Shown one piece after another: positions 43,744 to 55,265 of a stretch of 64,000 nucleotides of DNA. The notes beneath the pieces were generated by a model. It saw nothing but the letters and a program-made list of their open reading frames with translations, ran no database searches and was not told the DNA's origin. Both the position numbers and the translations under genes were made by a program. Each line of letters opens with the position of its first letter. The first letter of the stretch is position 1. The stretch lies in contig OY743181.1 in assembly GCA_963555705.1 (NCBI GenBank), positions 24,680,513 through 24,744,512 on the forward strand. The letters run 5' to 3'. Origin of the DNA: Ligustrum vulgare. Lineage: Eukaryota; Streptophyta; Magnoliopsida; Lamiales; Oleaceae.

Positions 43744-44972
43744 GAGGGGGGAGGGGGTTTGCTACTATGAGCGAACAAAAATCAAATAAAATCATATATT
43801 AAAATTGTTTTGAAATTTTTCATACTTTAAGGTTTGAAATATTTAGCTTTAATGACTTAAATGTTAAATTATATAAAATGGGTATTTTAGTAAATTTATG
43901 CCTTCAGTATGGTAATCTGTAGATTCCTTCCCGTACGAATAGAGATATTCATAAAACTTTGGGTAATTTCCCTTGTACATGGGAATTACCGAGGGGCCTT
44001 TACAGGCCCCTCACTGTAGAGGGGGGGGGTGGGTTTACAGTGGCCCCTGTCATGCTCCCCTGACTCTAAAACTTTTACCGGTAGACTCACTTCCTTACCA
44101 TTAAAGCCTACCATTTATATTAATATTGATAGCACTATTTATATTAATATTTTTTCCCAAATCAAAATTTTGAAAAATCAGAAGAGTTTGGCGGGGTGGG
44201 GGGATTGGATCCCCACAAGTCCGGCAGCTCCGACAACACTTCAGTATACAAGTAAAATTGCTCGTAAAAAGATACTACTATCGAAATGTCATGTACATAT
44301 TTTGTGTTTTATTAATCTATCTATATATATTATATATTTAAAGTCAATTGAGATTCTGGAATCTTGTTCCCTCTCAAAATCTCAATTGGCATAATAATTG
44401 ACCACAAACAACTTCCCCCATTTTTATTTATTTATTTATTTTTAAATTGTAACCCACCAGCACACGTTACACATAATTCAAAATGGAAAACTGCCGCCCC
44501 TAGGGCATATCTTCTGGTGACAAAGGGGTTGGCCGATAATGTGCTCAGCGTGGTCGGGTGTAGGATTTGAATCCTGACGGATGAATAATAAATTTGTGCC
44601 TTATGGCAAACGGGAGTTACCTTACTCAGCGATGCGTTACTGAGTGTCATCCACCCTATCTTTGGAAGGCATAATCTGCGATATACCTCTCGAACCAATG
44701 ACTCAAAACATAGTCGATTTGAACCCTCAAGGTGTGGGTTATACCCAAAATGGGAAAGTGCTATATAAGATTTGAAACACACGAATATATTGTAAAATAA
44801 AATGGTAACTGCCATTTAACATGTAACCGTACGTAAGACTTTATATGTCAGTTTTCCCTTTCCAAAGAAAACTATAACCATGCGTAAGGGAAAACTGAAA
44901 ATTTTATGTGTGCAATTTTATTTTTTTTTATTATTATTTTTTATTTATTAATTTTTTTTTTTTACAACACAG
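43744..44972. other. Non-coding region between pararetrovirus and AP2 fragment
   Basis: Contains two consecutive hairpins (43962-44012), a G-run, a possible weak pol III B-box-like sequence (ggatttgaatcc near 44560) and a 12-bp inverted repeat (44849-44860 with 44886-44897). No gene recognised. Confidence 0.45.
43962..44012. repeat. Two adjacent hairpins
   Basis: Hairpin 1: ggtaatttccc (43962-43972) pairs with gggaattacc (43981-43990), one bulge. Hairpin 2: gaggggcct (43991-43999) pairs perfectly with aggccccc-type text 44004-44012 across a 4-base loop ttac, giving a 9-bp GC-rich stem. Confidence 0.8.
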
Positions 44973-45677
44973 CAGATCATAATCTAGACTTGAATTTGGG
45001 GAATTTAGCCTCAAAGCGTTGCAGCAGAGAATTGGAAGACGAAAGTCATGATCAGCGCATTGTTCGACAATGCCATTTGAATTTGATTAGCGATGCCAGG
45101 GGTCGAGATGGGAGGTATATTGACATCAACGTGCCTTAATTTGTTTCCAAATACCAGTGTTATATATTTGATGGATTTTATGTAACACAGATTAATTTAT
45201 AGAATCAACAGAGTCCAATCGACAGAAGAGATGGATATAGCCGAACACGCCTTACTCTCCTGGTTCATCGAAGGCTAACGAATTGCACCAATATGGACAG
45301 TTTCTAAAAGGACACGATCCCCACTTTCTTCAAATGTTTACACCTCCGTTTGGCGCATAAATTATCAAGTAAGTGCTTAAAGATCAATATCCAAACGTGT
45401 AAATGTTCAAAATTAACTAAGCAATCGACTGGTTCAGTATCCGAGCAGCACCAATGTAGGCGGTGGTGGTGGAATTAGAGGAAATGGAGGAGAAATTTCT
45501 CTCTCAACAAATGATCAGCAATGGCAAACAAATTCTCCTCAATTATTTGCTAATGCTGCAGGATCATCAGGATTCCGACCGCAAATATCGAGACCCCAAA
45601 TTTGGCTGCAGAAAAATAGTGTCCACCTAGTTACCGGTTCAAACTCCAACTCTCAACAGTTTTCTGCTGAGTGTTAA
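44973..45677 (+). pseudogene. APETALA2-like gene, 3' exons only
   Basis: Transcription factor fragment lacking both AP2 DNA-binding domains. Exon 1 starts after a pyrimidine tract and acceptor AG (44971-44972) with DHNLDLNLGNLAS, the conserved DLNLG motif after the second AP2 domain. A second exon near 45245-45370 reads SPGSSKANELHQYGQFLKGH and HFLQMFTPPFG, then a stop and a GTAAGT donor. After a 69-bp intron ending in CAG, the last exon reads YPSSTNVGGGGGIRGNGGE, NAAGSSGFRPQISRPQIWLQ and ends at TAA 45675-45677. AAxSSGF and WLQKN are hallmarks of AP2/TOE carboxy termini. The first exon reads into a stop (INVP), so the fragment is dead as a protein. Confidence 0.82.
45556..45576 (+). promoter_or_regulatory. 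miR172 target site, nearly intact
   Basis: Matches the canonical AP2-family miR172 site in 19 of 21 positions; the differences are G for C at the seventh base and C for T at the last. Neither is in the central cleavage region. It lies in the codons for AAGSSGF of the AP2-like fragment. Confidence 0.8.
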
Positions 45678-45680
45678 CTT

Positions 45681-45709
45681 GAAGTCCAAGGTCTTTTTAA
45701 TTGGACTTC
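45681..45709. repeat. Short inverted repeat at the AP2 fragment boundary
   Basis: gaagtccaa and ttggacttc form a perfect 9-bp stem with an 11-base loop, just after the AP2 stop codon. Confidence 0.7.
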
Positions 45710-45762
45710 CAAAAACTCGAAAACTACTTATTTTGATTCCCGAAGAAAGAATTGTAAACTGG

Positions 45763-47116
45763 CTAATATAAGGTTATTTCCAAGAGAAGTTTTGTTATTT
45801 GGCCTATTTGCTTTTCCAAATTTTTCAAAGATGCATCATTGCATTCTTGATATTGCAATTGATGATTTGCTAGCTTGGTGATAGCCTCTTCCCATCCCTC
45901 TTTCTTTTCTTGTGGCTTTGGATTCAATACATTTTGATTGTTTCCATAAGATAGATTCGGATGACTCCTCCAATCGGGATTGTATGTAAGAGTATATGGA
46001 TTGAACCCTTGGCATTGGAAATTTTGAGCATAGGCAACTTGCTCGGTAGATGAAGAACCACTTGCCATCGATGGACACATTGAGCTTTGATGATTAGCCT
46101 CACGTATCTCACATACCGGAGGGACTTGAACCATGTTGACGGGCCGAGAAGTTGAGGTAGATAACCCTTCCACTTTCTTGGCTAAGGAATCAATTTTTGA
46201 CAAGATAAGTGCATAATCATCACCCTTACGTGCACCACTAGAACTCCTTAGTCCACCTCTATCCGGCCACATTGCACTTTATTCACTCATGATCTCAAAC
46301 AAGTCATAAGCCTCTCGAATGCTCTTTGTTTTGATGGACCTATTAAATGATGAATCTACATTTGAACGGCAAGGAGGAGTTAACCCGGTATAGAAGTGGT
46401 TGACTTGTTGCCCCAATGAGATCTCATGATTTGGGCACTTCCTAAGCATATCTTTGAACCTTTCCCAAGCTTCATGAAAGCTCTCCATCTCGAATTGTTG
46501 GTGGTGATATCATGCTTGAGTTTAGCAACTCTATAGGGTGGAAAGAATTTTGTCGTAAATCTTTGGACAAACTCTACCCAAGTAATGATGCTCCCCGGAG
46601 GCAAATTATCAAGCCATTCGTGTGCCTTGTCTTTCAAGGTGTGCACAAATAATGTCATTCAAATTGCTTCCACATTCATCCCCTCATAGTTGAAATTGCT
46701 ACAAATCTCAAGGAAGCGTGCCACATGATAATGTGAATTCTCATCGGTCCTCCCATAGAATGATATAGTGTTGGAGAATAAAATGATGACATCCGACCGA
46801 AGTTGAAAATTTGGATGATTGTAGGAGGCTAGACAATGCTTGATTGATTCTCGACAATAGAAGGATTCATGAAATCTCCAAAAAGCATGTCTTCTTCATT
46901 AACAACGAGCTCTTGAACTGTAGCCGCTTGAGGATCAAATTCGGGTGGGATTCCACCCCTTGGAGGAATTCGATGTTAACTCTTTCTCTTTCCATCACAG
47001 TAAGAAGTTTTCTCCTAACTTCCAGTTGTTCCCTTAATCTATGTCGAAAAGTTCCCTCGATGTCTGGATCTAATTCAACTAGATCAAGACTTCTAGTTCG
47101 ACGCATGCACAATTAA
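45763..47116 (-). pseudogene. Athila-like gag, truncated element
   Basis: Fragments in order on the minus strand: amino terminus (about 47104, MRRTRSLDLVELDPDIEGTF), capsid core (TLKDKAHEWLDNLPPGSIIT and ESFHEAWERFKDMLRKCPNH), then the linker with NPYTLTYNPDWRSHPNLSYG and the helical end LEKQIGQITKLLLE at about 45790. Several frameshifts (46867-46658, 46380, 46279). More distant from the 1-13 kb Athila gag than the two copies there are from each other. Protease and everything downstream are missing; the break is near 45763, next to the AP2 fragment. Confidence 0.85.
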
Positions 47117-47245
47117 CAACCTAGAACAATAAGAGAAATTAGAAATTTTTTTACACAAAACAAAACAAAACAAAATTTGTACAAGAAATAAAAGTAACTA
47201 ATAATCAAACTAATATCAACTAAAATGTAATTCAAATAGAAACAA

Positions 47246-47263
47246 TCCCCGACAACGGAACCA
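47246..47263 (-). other. Primer binding site, decayed tRNA-Asp type
   Basis: The plus strand tccccgacaacggaacca differs from the intact site at 687-704 at three positions. Six bases from the LTR at 47270. Confidence 0.75.
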
Positions 47264-47269
47264 AAAACT

Positions 47270-48876
47270 TGTTTGCTAGAAATACACCGCAAGTGAACGT
47301 ATCGCATACAAGTGATAGTGGACTAAATGAGTCCGGTTTATAGATCCCACAAGGATTGTCTATTTCAATTACACTCTAATTTAATTAATTTGAACAAGAA
47401 ACACATAAATAAAGTTTGGTTTTGGAAATGTTTTAGTACTGGAATTAAAATCACAATTGTAAATAAATAACTAGAAAAATGGTGATAACTTGATGATAAA
47501 GGAGTGTTAGAATTCTTGATTCCACTTGATCATTACCTAATTGAATTCTCAACAAGCAAATATAAACGCAATTTACTAAGCATGTTAGATCCGATTTTCC
47601 AGGTTTAGCTAATTACCTTTCTTGAGTGAAATCAACCCTAATTAGTGGAATTAACCTACTATATCTCTATGTCGATTAAAACCACACCAATTGCATTAAA
47701 CCTTTGTGAAAGTAACTCAATGAATCATCTAGGATTTTTGTATATCTTTATCATAAACAAGAACCTAGAACAAATATTGTATTGATTAATAATTCACAAC
47801 AATTTCTCAATAATTGCACATTCCATGAAATTCAAGCATAAATTTGGCCACAATAAATGCAAGTCAATAAATACAATAATAACTGCACAAGATAATAAAT
47901 AGCTTAAATTCTTAATATAAGCATTAAAAACAACTAAACTAGGTCAAGCTTCATCAATCATCCAAATACTAAATAACTTAGCCCATAGTGAAATAACAAT
48001 AATATTCAAGAATTAAATGCATCATTTTAACTATGAAATAAAGTAAATAGAGAAATATAAGGATCAAGCAATAAATACTTCCCTTAATCAATGATTCTTG
48101 CTTCAAAATATCATTATTCTTTCACAATGGCATGGGTATTTCTCCCCTCAATCAACATTCATCAGCTAAACTAACTAATTACAAGAGAAAATTACAAGAA
48201 AATAGCAACAAAATGAAGAACAAAGGAGAGAACAATGTTTTTGGATGAAAATGGAAGAAGAAGAATGAGGAAACCCTAGCCAAATCATTCAAAAATACCC
48301 AAAAATCTCGTAGATTCGCGTTTGATAGCATTTGGGCCGAATCGGGTCGGCCCAGAATATCGTTCAAATTTTTGACAGCTCGATCACGTGGTTGACATGA
48401 TGAGTCTCGAGTTGGATTTTTGGCCTGATTCGCGAACGCGACCTGGTTAGAGCCAAGCGATCGCGTGGTGCACCTTGGTGTGGTTTTGCTGCTTCGTCCT
48501 TCAATGATTTGCAATTGTGGCCCTCCAACTTTCAATGTAGATCAACTTGGTCCTCAGATATTCTGAATTCTTTCAAAAAGGTCCTTGTAAAATTGCATTT
48601 GAGGTCCATCATCTTTTGAAAACTTTCAATTTAGTTCCTGGATCAATTGCACGAAAAGTCCACAATTTTCTAGAAGTTACAGACCCGTCCCTAAACTTCT
48701 AATCCTTGCAAGATTTGGCTCTTTTCTCCTCAATTTCTTTCTTGTGTTTTCTCCATATAGTTGAATGTTAAACCTATTTAACCACAAAATATGCACAATT
48801 AAGTAGGTATTTGTCCAAATTACTAAAAAAGTACCAAAAAAAATATATGAAATATGTATGTAAAATGCACTCAACA
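47270..48876 (-). mobile_element. 5' LTR of the truncated Athila-like element
   Basis: A 1607-bp sequence from TGTTTGCTAG to CACTCAACA, placed next to a tRNA-Asp primer site and gag. It has no second LTR in the window, so the 3' half of the element has been lost. It lacks the TTACGGCCGTAA palindromes, in contrast to the other Athila LTR. Confidence 0.78.
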
Positions 48877-50871
48877 GTACCCGAAGTAGTGGGTTTCATG
48901 TGGATTCCACACCCCATGTGAGAGGGGTGTCAAATGTTAGGTACATTTTTTAGGTAAATTTTTTACTCCAAGGTATTAAGTATGTTACGGTCCAAAAAGA
49001 ATCCAAAAAATTCGGCCAGATCCACAAGTGGAAGAGTAGAGCAGCAGCCAATGGTGGTCGAGTCGGTTGAAACAGTAATTGGGTACGTAGCTTGATTTGG
49101 GAGAGATGATGCACTTTGCTTCCAGTCGAAAGTCACATATTTGGTCTAAGACATTAGTTAGGGGAGTTGATTATGGGGGGGTGCTTGAAAGTCAAACGCG
49201 GATCGGATGTTCACATTGAGGTTGTTTGATGACATGGCATTTTGAATCAAACACTGGTCTGCCGAAGACATTAATCAAGGGACAAAAAATTATGATTAGA
49301 ATCTGAAATGAGGTGGAGAAATATGGTAAAATCAAACACTTGCAAATCTTGGACAATTGCTGACAACTAACAGTTACTACAAGGTGATAAATAGTCCTAT
49401 AAATCCTAATTTAGTACTTTTTAACGACATTTTTTCAAATCGCTTTTCAACTATATATTTTACTTTGAAAACGTTTATGACATAACAACTTGAGGGTGTG
49501 ACACGCTATCTACTTTTATTTTAGATCCATCTTCACTAGAAGCTTGGAATAGTACCATAACTCGACTTTAATCGTATTGCAAATCATTATAGTTAAGTGG
49601 TTCTCAATTTCTTACAAACTAATATCAAGGCAAATTATTTTCAATATGCTTGCAGATAATGCATTCATTTTAATGTGGTCTTCATTAAGAATGGGTGATT
49701 TGAGTAGGTTTTGATTTAAACTATATGAAGAATTGTGAGATTTTGATGAACTCTGAGATTTTGGTGAACTCTGTTTAGTAAACATTTTTTTCTTAGTTTA
49801 TAAACAATGATTTGGAAAAATATGTGATTAAAAAGTGATTTGATTCTATGCGTTGTTTATAAACAATTTATTAAAAGGAGGCACAAGTTGGGTTCAAAGT
49901 TATTGTAAAGTAAACCCTAATTTCTTACAGGTCAATTTTCCTAATGAGCATGTCATTTTTCTTGCTCACTTAACACAGATGATCAAAAGGAGTAATTCAT
50001 TTGCTCCATGACAGAAAAATCAGTTAAAAATTGATGATAATTATCGCGTAAAAAAGTAAAAACACTGGTGTAAAAATGAGTAATTCCTCCTGGGAGATCT
50101 AATCAGGGTTTGATGATTTGTCAGCTTCAATTCTGATGAAGGATTAAGTAGTGAGGGAATATATATTGTACTTGATGAGAATGGCTCTGCTGTCAGTGCA
50201 TTAGGTTCCAGTCCATCTCTGCCAAGAGGCAATTTTTCACCAGCAAGCACAAAAGACTGGTACAATTGATATATGTATTACTTGAATTTTACGCATGATT
50301 TGACATCAACTTAATTGATCTTACTCCAAATGCAGTTTTAATGACTCCAACTTCGTGAACGTGCATCCTTCCATTCAAAGGAAAAAGATGAACACATTAT
50401 TTGAGGGACCATGTACTTGAATTTAATTCCTTTCTCTTTAATTTATTAGGAGACTTTTCAAAATTTGTGACTTGATAACAGAATTATTATTATTTAAATT
50501 GACATTTGCCGTTTTTACTTTTTATTGAGTTTTTCCCATTATTTCGGGTCTGTATATTATACTTTGTCAATGAAATATATCCGTGCATTACACGGTATTT
50601 GAGTGAATCCCACAAACGCACGTAATCGTTGACAAGTAATAATTGTGATAAGTTGAGAATATCGTTTCCATGAGTAATAAAGTCTAGTCCTAATTATCAG
50701 TTTATCGTCAATTAAATTAAGTGAAACAATTAAAAAGATAGATGGTTCTGTTTGTTTGTTTATTCTAGCTAAAAATTACAATGAATAAATAAAAATGTCG
50801 AGGAGTAAATATGAATGGGGAGCATGTATTGAAATTCGAATCTACTTGTTATCATCTATCTTGTAGCGACT
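48877..50871. other. Non-coding sequence with one exon-like fragment
   Basis: Mostly AT-rich DNA without recognised elements. An exon-like fragment at 50125-50269 is described separately. A small perfect hairpin ccgtg-catta-cacgg lies near 50581. Confidence 0.4.
50125..50269 (+). pseudogene. Orphan last exon of unknown gene
   Basis: After an acceptor-like AG (50123-50124) a frame reads FNSDEGLSSEGIYIVLDENG and SALGSSPSLPRGNFSPASTK, ending DWYN and TGA at 50267-50269. Composition and splice site look like a genuine plant carboxy-terminal exon. No family recognised. No upstream exon is visible. Confidence 0.4.
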
Positions 50872-52262
50872 GAGAATTTTCCTCAACTTATTTAAATAAA
50901 TATTATTTATTTTAAAAACTTGTCGCTACGACTTTACCCATTTATTTCTAAACACGTGTTCGTCTATCCAATTTAAGTGAAATTAAATCTATTTAAAATC
51001 TTAGTCCAATTTCAATTTTATTAAAATTGTCTCATTTTCATTAGGGCTATTCACATAATTACACTACTTTTAGGGATCAAATTGAAATTTACTTGAATTT
51101 TATAAAAATTGAAAATTACTTATAATAAAATCATAAAAACTGAAAAATACTTCATAATCACGTGAAGTATCACAATCTGATACTTTTGATATTTCTCAAA
51201 TATGTTAGTATCACAGTATGATACTTTTCAATTTTTTTTAGTAACAATGAAGTATTTTTCAAATTTTTTTATTTGAGTAGTAAAAATCAGTTTTATTATC
51301 TAAAGTAAGTAATCTATACAATTATCCCTTTTCATTATTTATTCTCAAGTTCAAGTTATATTTATTGTGGATTCAGCCTATTATTATCTAATTTCAATAT
51401 AACCCAATCAAATTCTTTAGGCCCAACCAAGTCTGAAAGAAAATTTTCACATGATGATTCTAATTTCTATACAATTCCACACGTTTTCTCCCAATTTTGC
51501 ATATTTCCATTTCAGCTTCTTCTTCCCCATATTCACCCAATCTTCCTCAAATAGATATTCATACTTCCACAACTATTTCCCCAATTCCTTCAATCACCCA
51601 TTCACCCTAATTTACCATACTAAACCACAATCAAGGTGTATTTCTCCCCATTCCCCTCTGTCATTCACGAGCCATAAAGAAAAAAAATTGTAACTTTCAA
51701 AATTTCCTCAATTTCCACCACAGAAAATTGTTAACACATAGCTTGTTTTCTCCAAAATTATTCCATGATCTTCTCTGCATTGGCCACACACGATCATCTT
51801 CTCATGATCGCTCCTCAATCCGGTGAATTAGCCAAAATCTGATCCTGCATTAAGTTACCATGTTTAACACCATAATCAACCAATTCTTCCTCCTACGTCT
51901 AGTTCCATTCTCCTAAAAGTTCTCCCTCAATCCTGAATCCTTTCTTAAATAGAAGATAAGTAATCCCATAATCAACACCACATTCTCTAGAATCAAAGAA
52001 ATCAACACATATATCTATCTCCAATCCCTCACATAGCCGACCATCCATATGAGTAGAGATACGAGTAGACAAGTTCTGGGTAAGCTCTCTACTACCTACT
52101 ACCCAAATTCCAATCACCGCCCTTCACCATCGAGTCTGCAAAACCACCCTCATTGTCAAGACCTCAATCAATTTCACAACCAAAGTCACTGCCTTCAATC
52201 CACCGAGAAATTAACTTCTGCACTCGCCACCTCCATCGCCAAAACATCAACCATATCACCAC

Positions 52263-52775
52263 TGTTGGGTTTTTTGATACCCAATAAATCCGAGCGATGA
52301 TGTAAAACAGTTCTGGGAATAATATCGACACCTCGATGGATAGTTCGGCTCGATAACAACTCGGGATCACTTGAAGTGACTTAATTGGTAGTTGCTCGTG
52401 GTCCACTTGGAAGGCCCAATTGTGGTGGTTATGGGCATGAACTTTGGAATTGGGCTCGGGTTTTGGAGTATTGGCCCAACTTGTGACCTAGCCCAACATG
52501 TTGTATATAGCCATCACTTGCCATTGTCTTGAAGAAGAAGAAGTGTGGAAAAGTGGAGAGGTTGTGGCATTTGAAATGGGGAAGAGAAAAGAAGAGAGAG
52601 AACCGTTCTTGGAGTTCTAACTTGGTAGTTCTCCATTGTTGCTCTTGTTCTTGTTCTTCCCATATTGGAGCAACCAAGAGTAGTGGTTGTTGAGTCGAGG
52701 TCGGAATCGAGGTGTCGATTTTGGAGAGCTTACTGAGCCCGGAGGTGTATCGAAGACCCAACCATAATTTCAACA
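52263..52775 (+). mobile_element. 5' LTR of the young element
   Basis: Begins TGTTGGGTTTTTTGATACCC and ends ataatttcaaca. The start contains a TTGGGT/ACCCAA inverted repeat. Confidence 0.9.
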
Positions 52776-52787
52776 TGCTATCAGAGC
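52776..52787 (+). other. Primer binding site, initiator tRNA-Met (one mismatch)
   Basis: TGCTATCAGAGC directly follows the 5' LTR. Confidence 0.85.
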
Positions 52788-52919
52788 TATTGGAGTGATT
52801 TTGGGCGAAAAATCTGGTCGAAAGGAGCCAAAACGGAGCAAAAACAAAAATCTGGATAGATTTTTTTTAAAAAACTACCAGAACTTCAAACCTGATTTTC
52901 GGCCAAACCAGAAGTCGGT

Positions 52920-53480
52920 TGGAAAGTCGGAGACCACCGGTGGACTCAGCATGTCGAGGAGAACGTTCAACCAAAATTTGAGCAGATTCCGACAGATGGA
53001 ACAGTAGAAAAACCGGCAGAAAGTTTGGGGCCGAAACTGTCCGGAAACAGAAATCTGGCCGGACTGAAAAAGGGGGATTCCGGCTGATCCAGGTATCCGA
53101 TCGACGATCAGCTGCTTCCTTTAGAACGGGCTTGTCGAGGAGAAGACTCGCCTAAAATTTGGGGACGATCCAACGGCTGAAACAGAAGATATCGACCGGA
53201 GAAGAAAGGTTGAAAACTGTGCAAAAACCAAAATCTGACCGGAAATTGAAGCGCTGATCCCGGACGATCCAGCACTCCGATCGACGATCGGCCACATCCA
53301 TATCAACGGGTTTGTCGAGGGGAAGACTCGACTGAAATTTGGCGCCGATCCAACGGTGGAAACGGAAGTTATTGTCCAGAGAAGAAGAGGCCGGCGGACT
53401 GAAAAATGCTGATTCCGGCCAAATGGTTGATCTTTTGGAGAAACGGAGACCACAGACATGTTCAGGACGTCGAGGCGCAC
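52920..53480 (+). repeat. Degenerate 180-bp tandem repeats in the leader
   Basis: The text ccgatcgacgatc recurs at about 53097 and 53278, each followed by ttgtcgagg, gaagactcg, aaatttgg, cgatccaacgg and ggaaac boxes. A more diverged unit precedes them. Frames on the minus strand here are low in similarity to any protein and I treat them as non-coding. Confidence 0.75.
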
Positions 53481-54433
53481 ATTTTTGAGCTGAGTTGATT
53501 TTCTGGCCGCCGACACGTGGCGGCCGGTGGCGGCGCGTGAGGTCATTTTCCGGCGATGACTTTTGAAGACAGTTTGTTACTCTCGTTGAGGTGGAGCCGT
53601 TGGCGCTGACGGATTTTAGTTTGGAGTTTTGTACTGAAATTTGGACGATTTTGCCCCTGTGGTCGTTTGGTCGACGAGTGATTCGGGTGCTGCAACTTTC
53701 GGTGGAGACTTTAGGGTGAATGGAGGTGTCCCTAAGTGATGAGGTTCGCATGTCTCCTAATTTACGGACTCAAATGTCCGCTCTGGTAAATTGGCTAAAA
53801 CCTTTATTTATCGCACTAGCAGATCATTGTGTGTGGTGATCGTTAGGATTGGGGGTTGCCATTACTTGGTAACCATTGCCTGTTGCTAGACCTAGGAGTT
53901 ATTTTCTTAATTCGTGCCATATATTCTGTGTGAATTTTGATATATTATTTTCTGTATGGATTTAATATATGCGCTTTAGATGTTTTGTTGCCATTTAGAT
54001 ATGCCTGTGACCTTAGGAAGTATGATTGACTGGATTCTTTATGATGTGTACCTATACTTTACTTGTGGTCATTGCATTTGTTGCGTGTCGTGTTTGTGCA
54101 TTTTTTTGGTAAGATGACAACACTTGGGTTTTCTTGATGGCATGGTGATCTAGTTTGGTGAAGCGTGATATGACAAGGTTTTGGGTCTAGCTAGTGTGGT
54201 AGGTAAATGTGATATAAGAGTGGATGGTTTTAGGAGATAGGTGAGGCGAACGGTACCACTGGATCTAGGAAAGATTCAAGCGAGGCTTATTGGGGATAAG
54301 TGCTCGATGTAGCTGCATGGGCATCTGTGTGATCCTTTCTGCATGTGTGGGATTACTTAATTCGATGCATTGTTTTGTGTAGCATGTTAATTTGTTTGAT
54401 ATGTGTTATTTTTGCATGAATTTGTGTGTAATC

Positions 54434-54435
<2 letters not shown>

Positions 54436-54474
<39 letters not shown>
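54436..54474. repeat. Poly(T) run
   Basis: 39 uninterrupted T bases inside the young element. Confidence 0.95.
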
Positions 54475-54477
<3 letters not shown>

Positions 54478-55220
54478 TGTAATGTGTTGGCATGCATAGT
54501 GGGTTTGTGATGCATTAGCAGTGAGTGCGAGTGTGAGTATGTCTTTTGGTAATGTGTGGAGTAGATGCCTGATAGTACATTGATGAGATGTATGGGAGGT
54601 GAGTGTGACGTTTGAATGTCCTGTAAATCTTCTATCTGAAAATCCTGGCCGGGTGGAGTGTTAGAGACACTTAGATCACTTCTATTAGGTGGAGACCCAT
54701 TATCCTCTTAGATTGAGAGAAGTGATGTATTGATAGAGGAGCATCCCATAGATTTAGGATCTATTCTTGTTTACCAATTAGGCATGTGTGGTGACCAATC
54801 TAGTGAGCATAGGTGACGGTGTGTGTGATATGTGTTCTCGAGGAGAGAGATACACGGAATGGGATAGGATAATTGTGTGAGATCTTTTCATGGGGTCATT
54901 TATGCATTGTGGTGTATATGTGTTGGCCGTAGTGTTTGATTAACTTTGTGTTAGTCTTATGTTCTTTGTGAGCATGTTTGAAAATATTTCTGTATTATCT
55001 TATGGTTATATCTGTCATCGTATGTTGTATGTTCTTGATTGATTACTGTGATTATCTGTCTTCTGCTTGGATATTTTTGACCTTAGTCCTAGCGAGTAAA
55101 TGGAGCAGGTATAGTGTGTGTTTCGAGTGCGAGACACGAGGTAAGGTCTGTGATTCCAATTTTGTTTGGATTACCTTGATTGCGCAAGTATAAACATTGT
55201 GTTGTTTTTCTTGCAGATTG

Positions 55221-55265
55221 ATTGGGTATCAAGGTGGAGATTTGTTGGGTTTTTTGATACCCAAT
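55221..55265. repeat. 12-bp inverted repeat straddling polypurine tract and LTR start
   Basis: attgggtatcaa (55221-55232) and ttgatacccaat (55254-55265) are perfect complements. The polypurine tract and the LTR terminus TGTTGGG lie in the 21-base loop. Confidence 0.9.

Noticed and set aside
44432..44815. Minus-strand ORF of 127 codons
   Set aside because: No recognisable protein; the region carries weak pol III-box-like text and looks like decayed repeat sequence.
47270..48876. Same LTR family as 711-2088
   Set aside because: Both adjoin tRNA-Asp sites and Athila-like gag, but the ends and body differ and this LTR lacks the palindromes.
50581..50595. Hairpin ccgtg-catta-cacgg as a Helitron end
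   Set aside because: It is not followed by a CTRRT terminus.
53121..53751. Overlapping minus-strand ORFs of 141 and 199 codons
   Set aside because: They lie in GC-rich tandem repeats of a plus-strand element leader, lack recognisable protein features and one overlaps the other.
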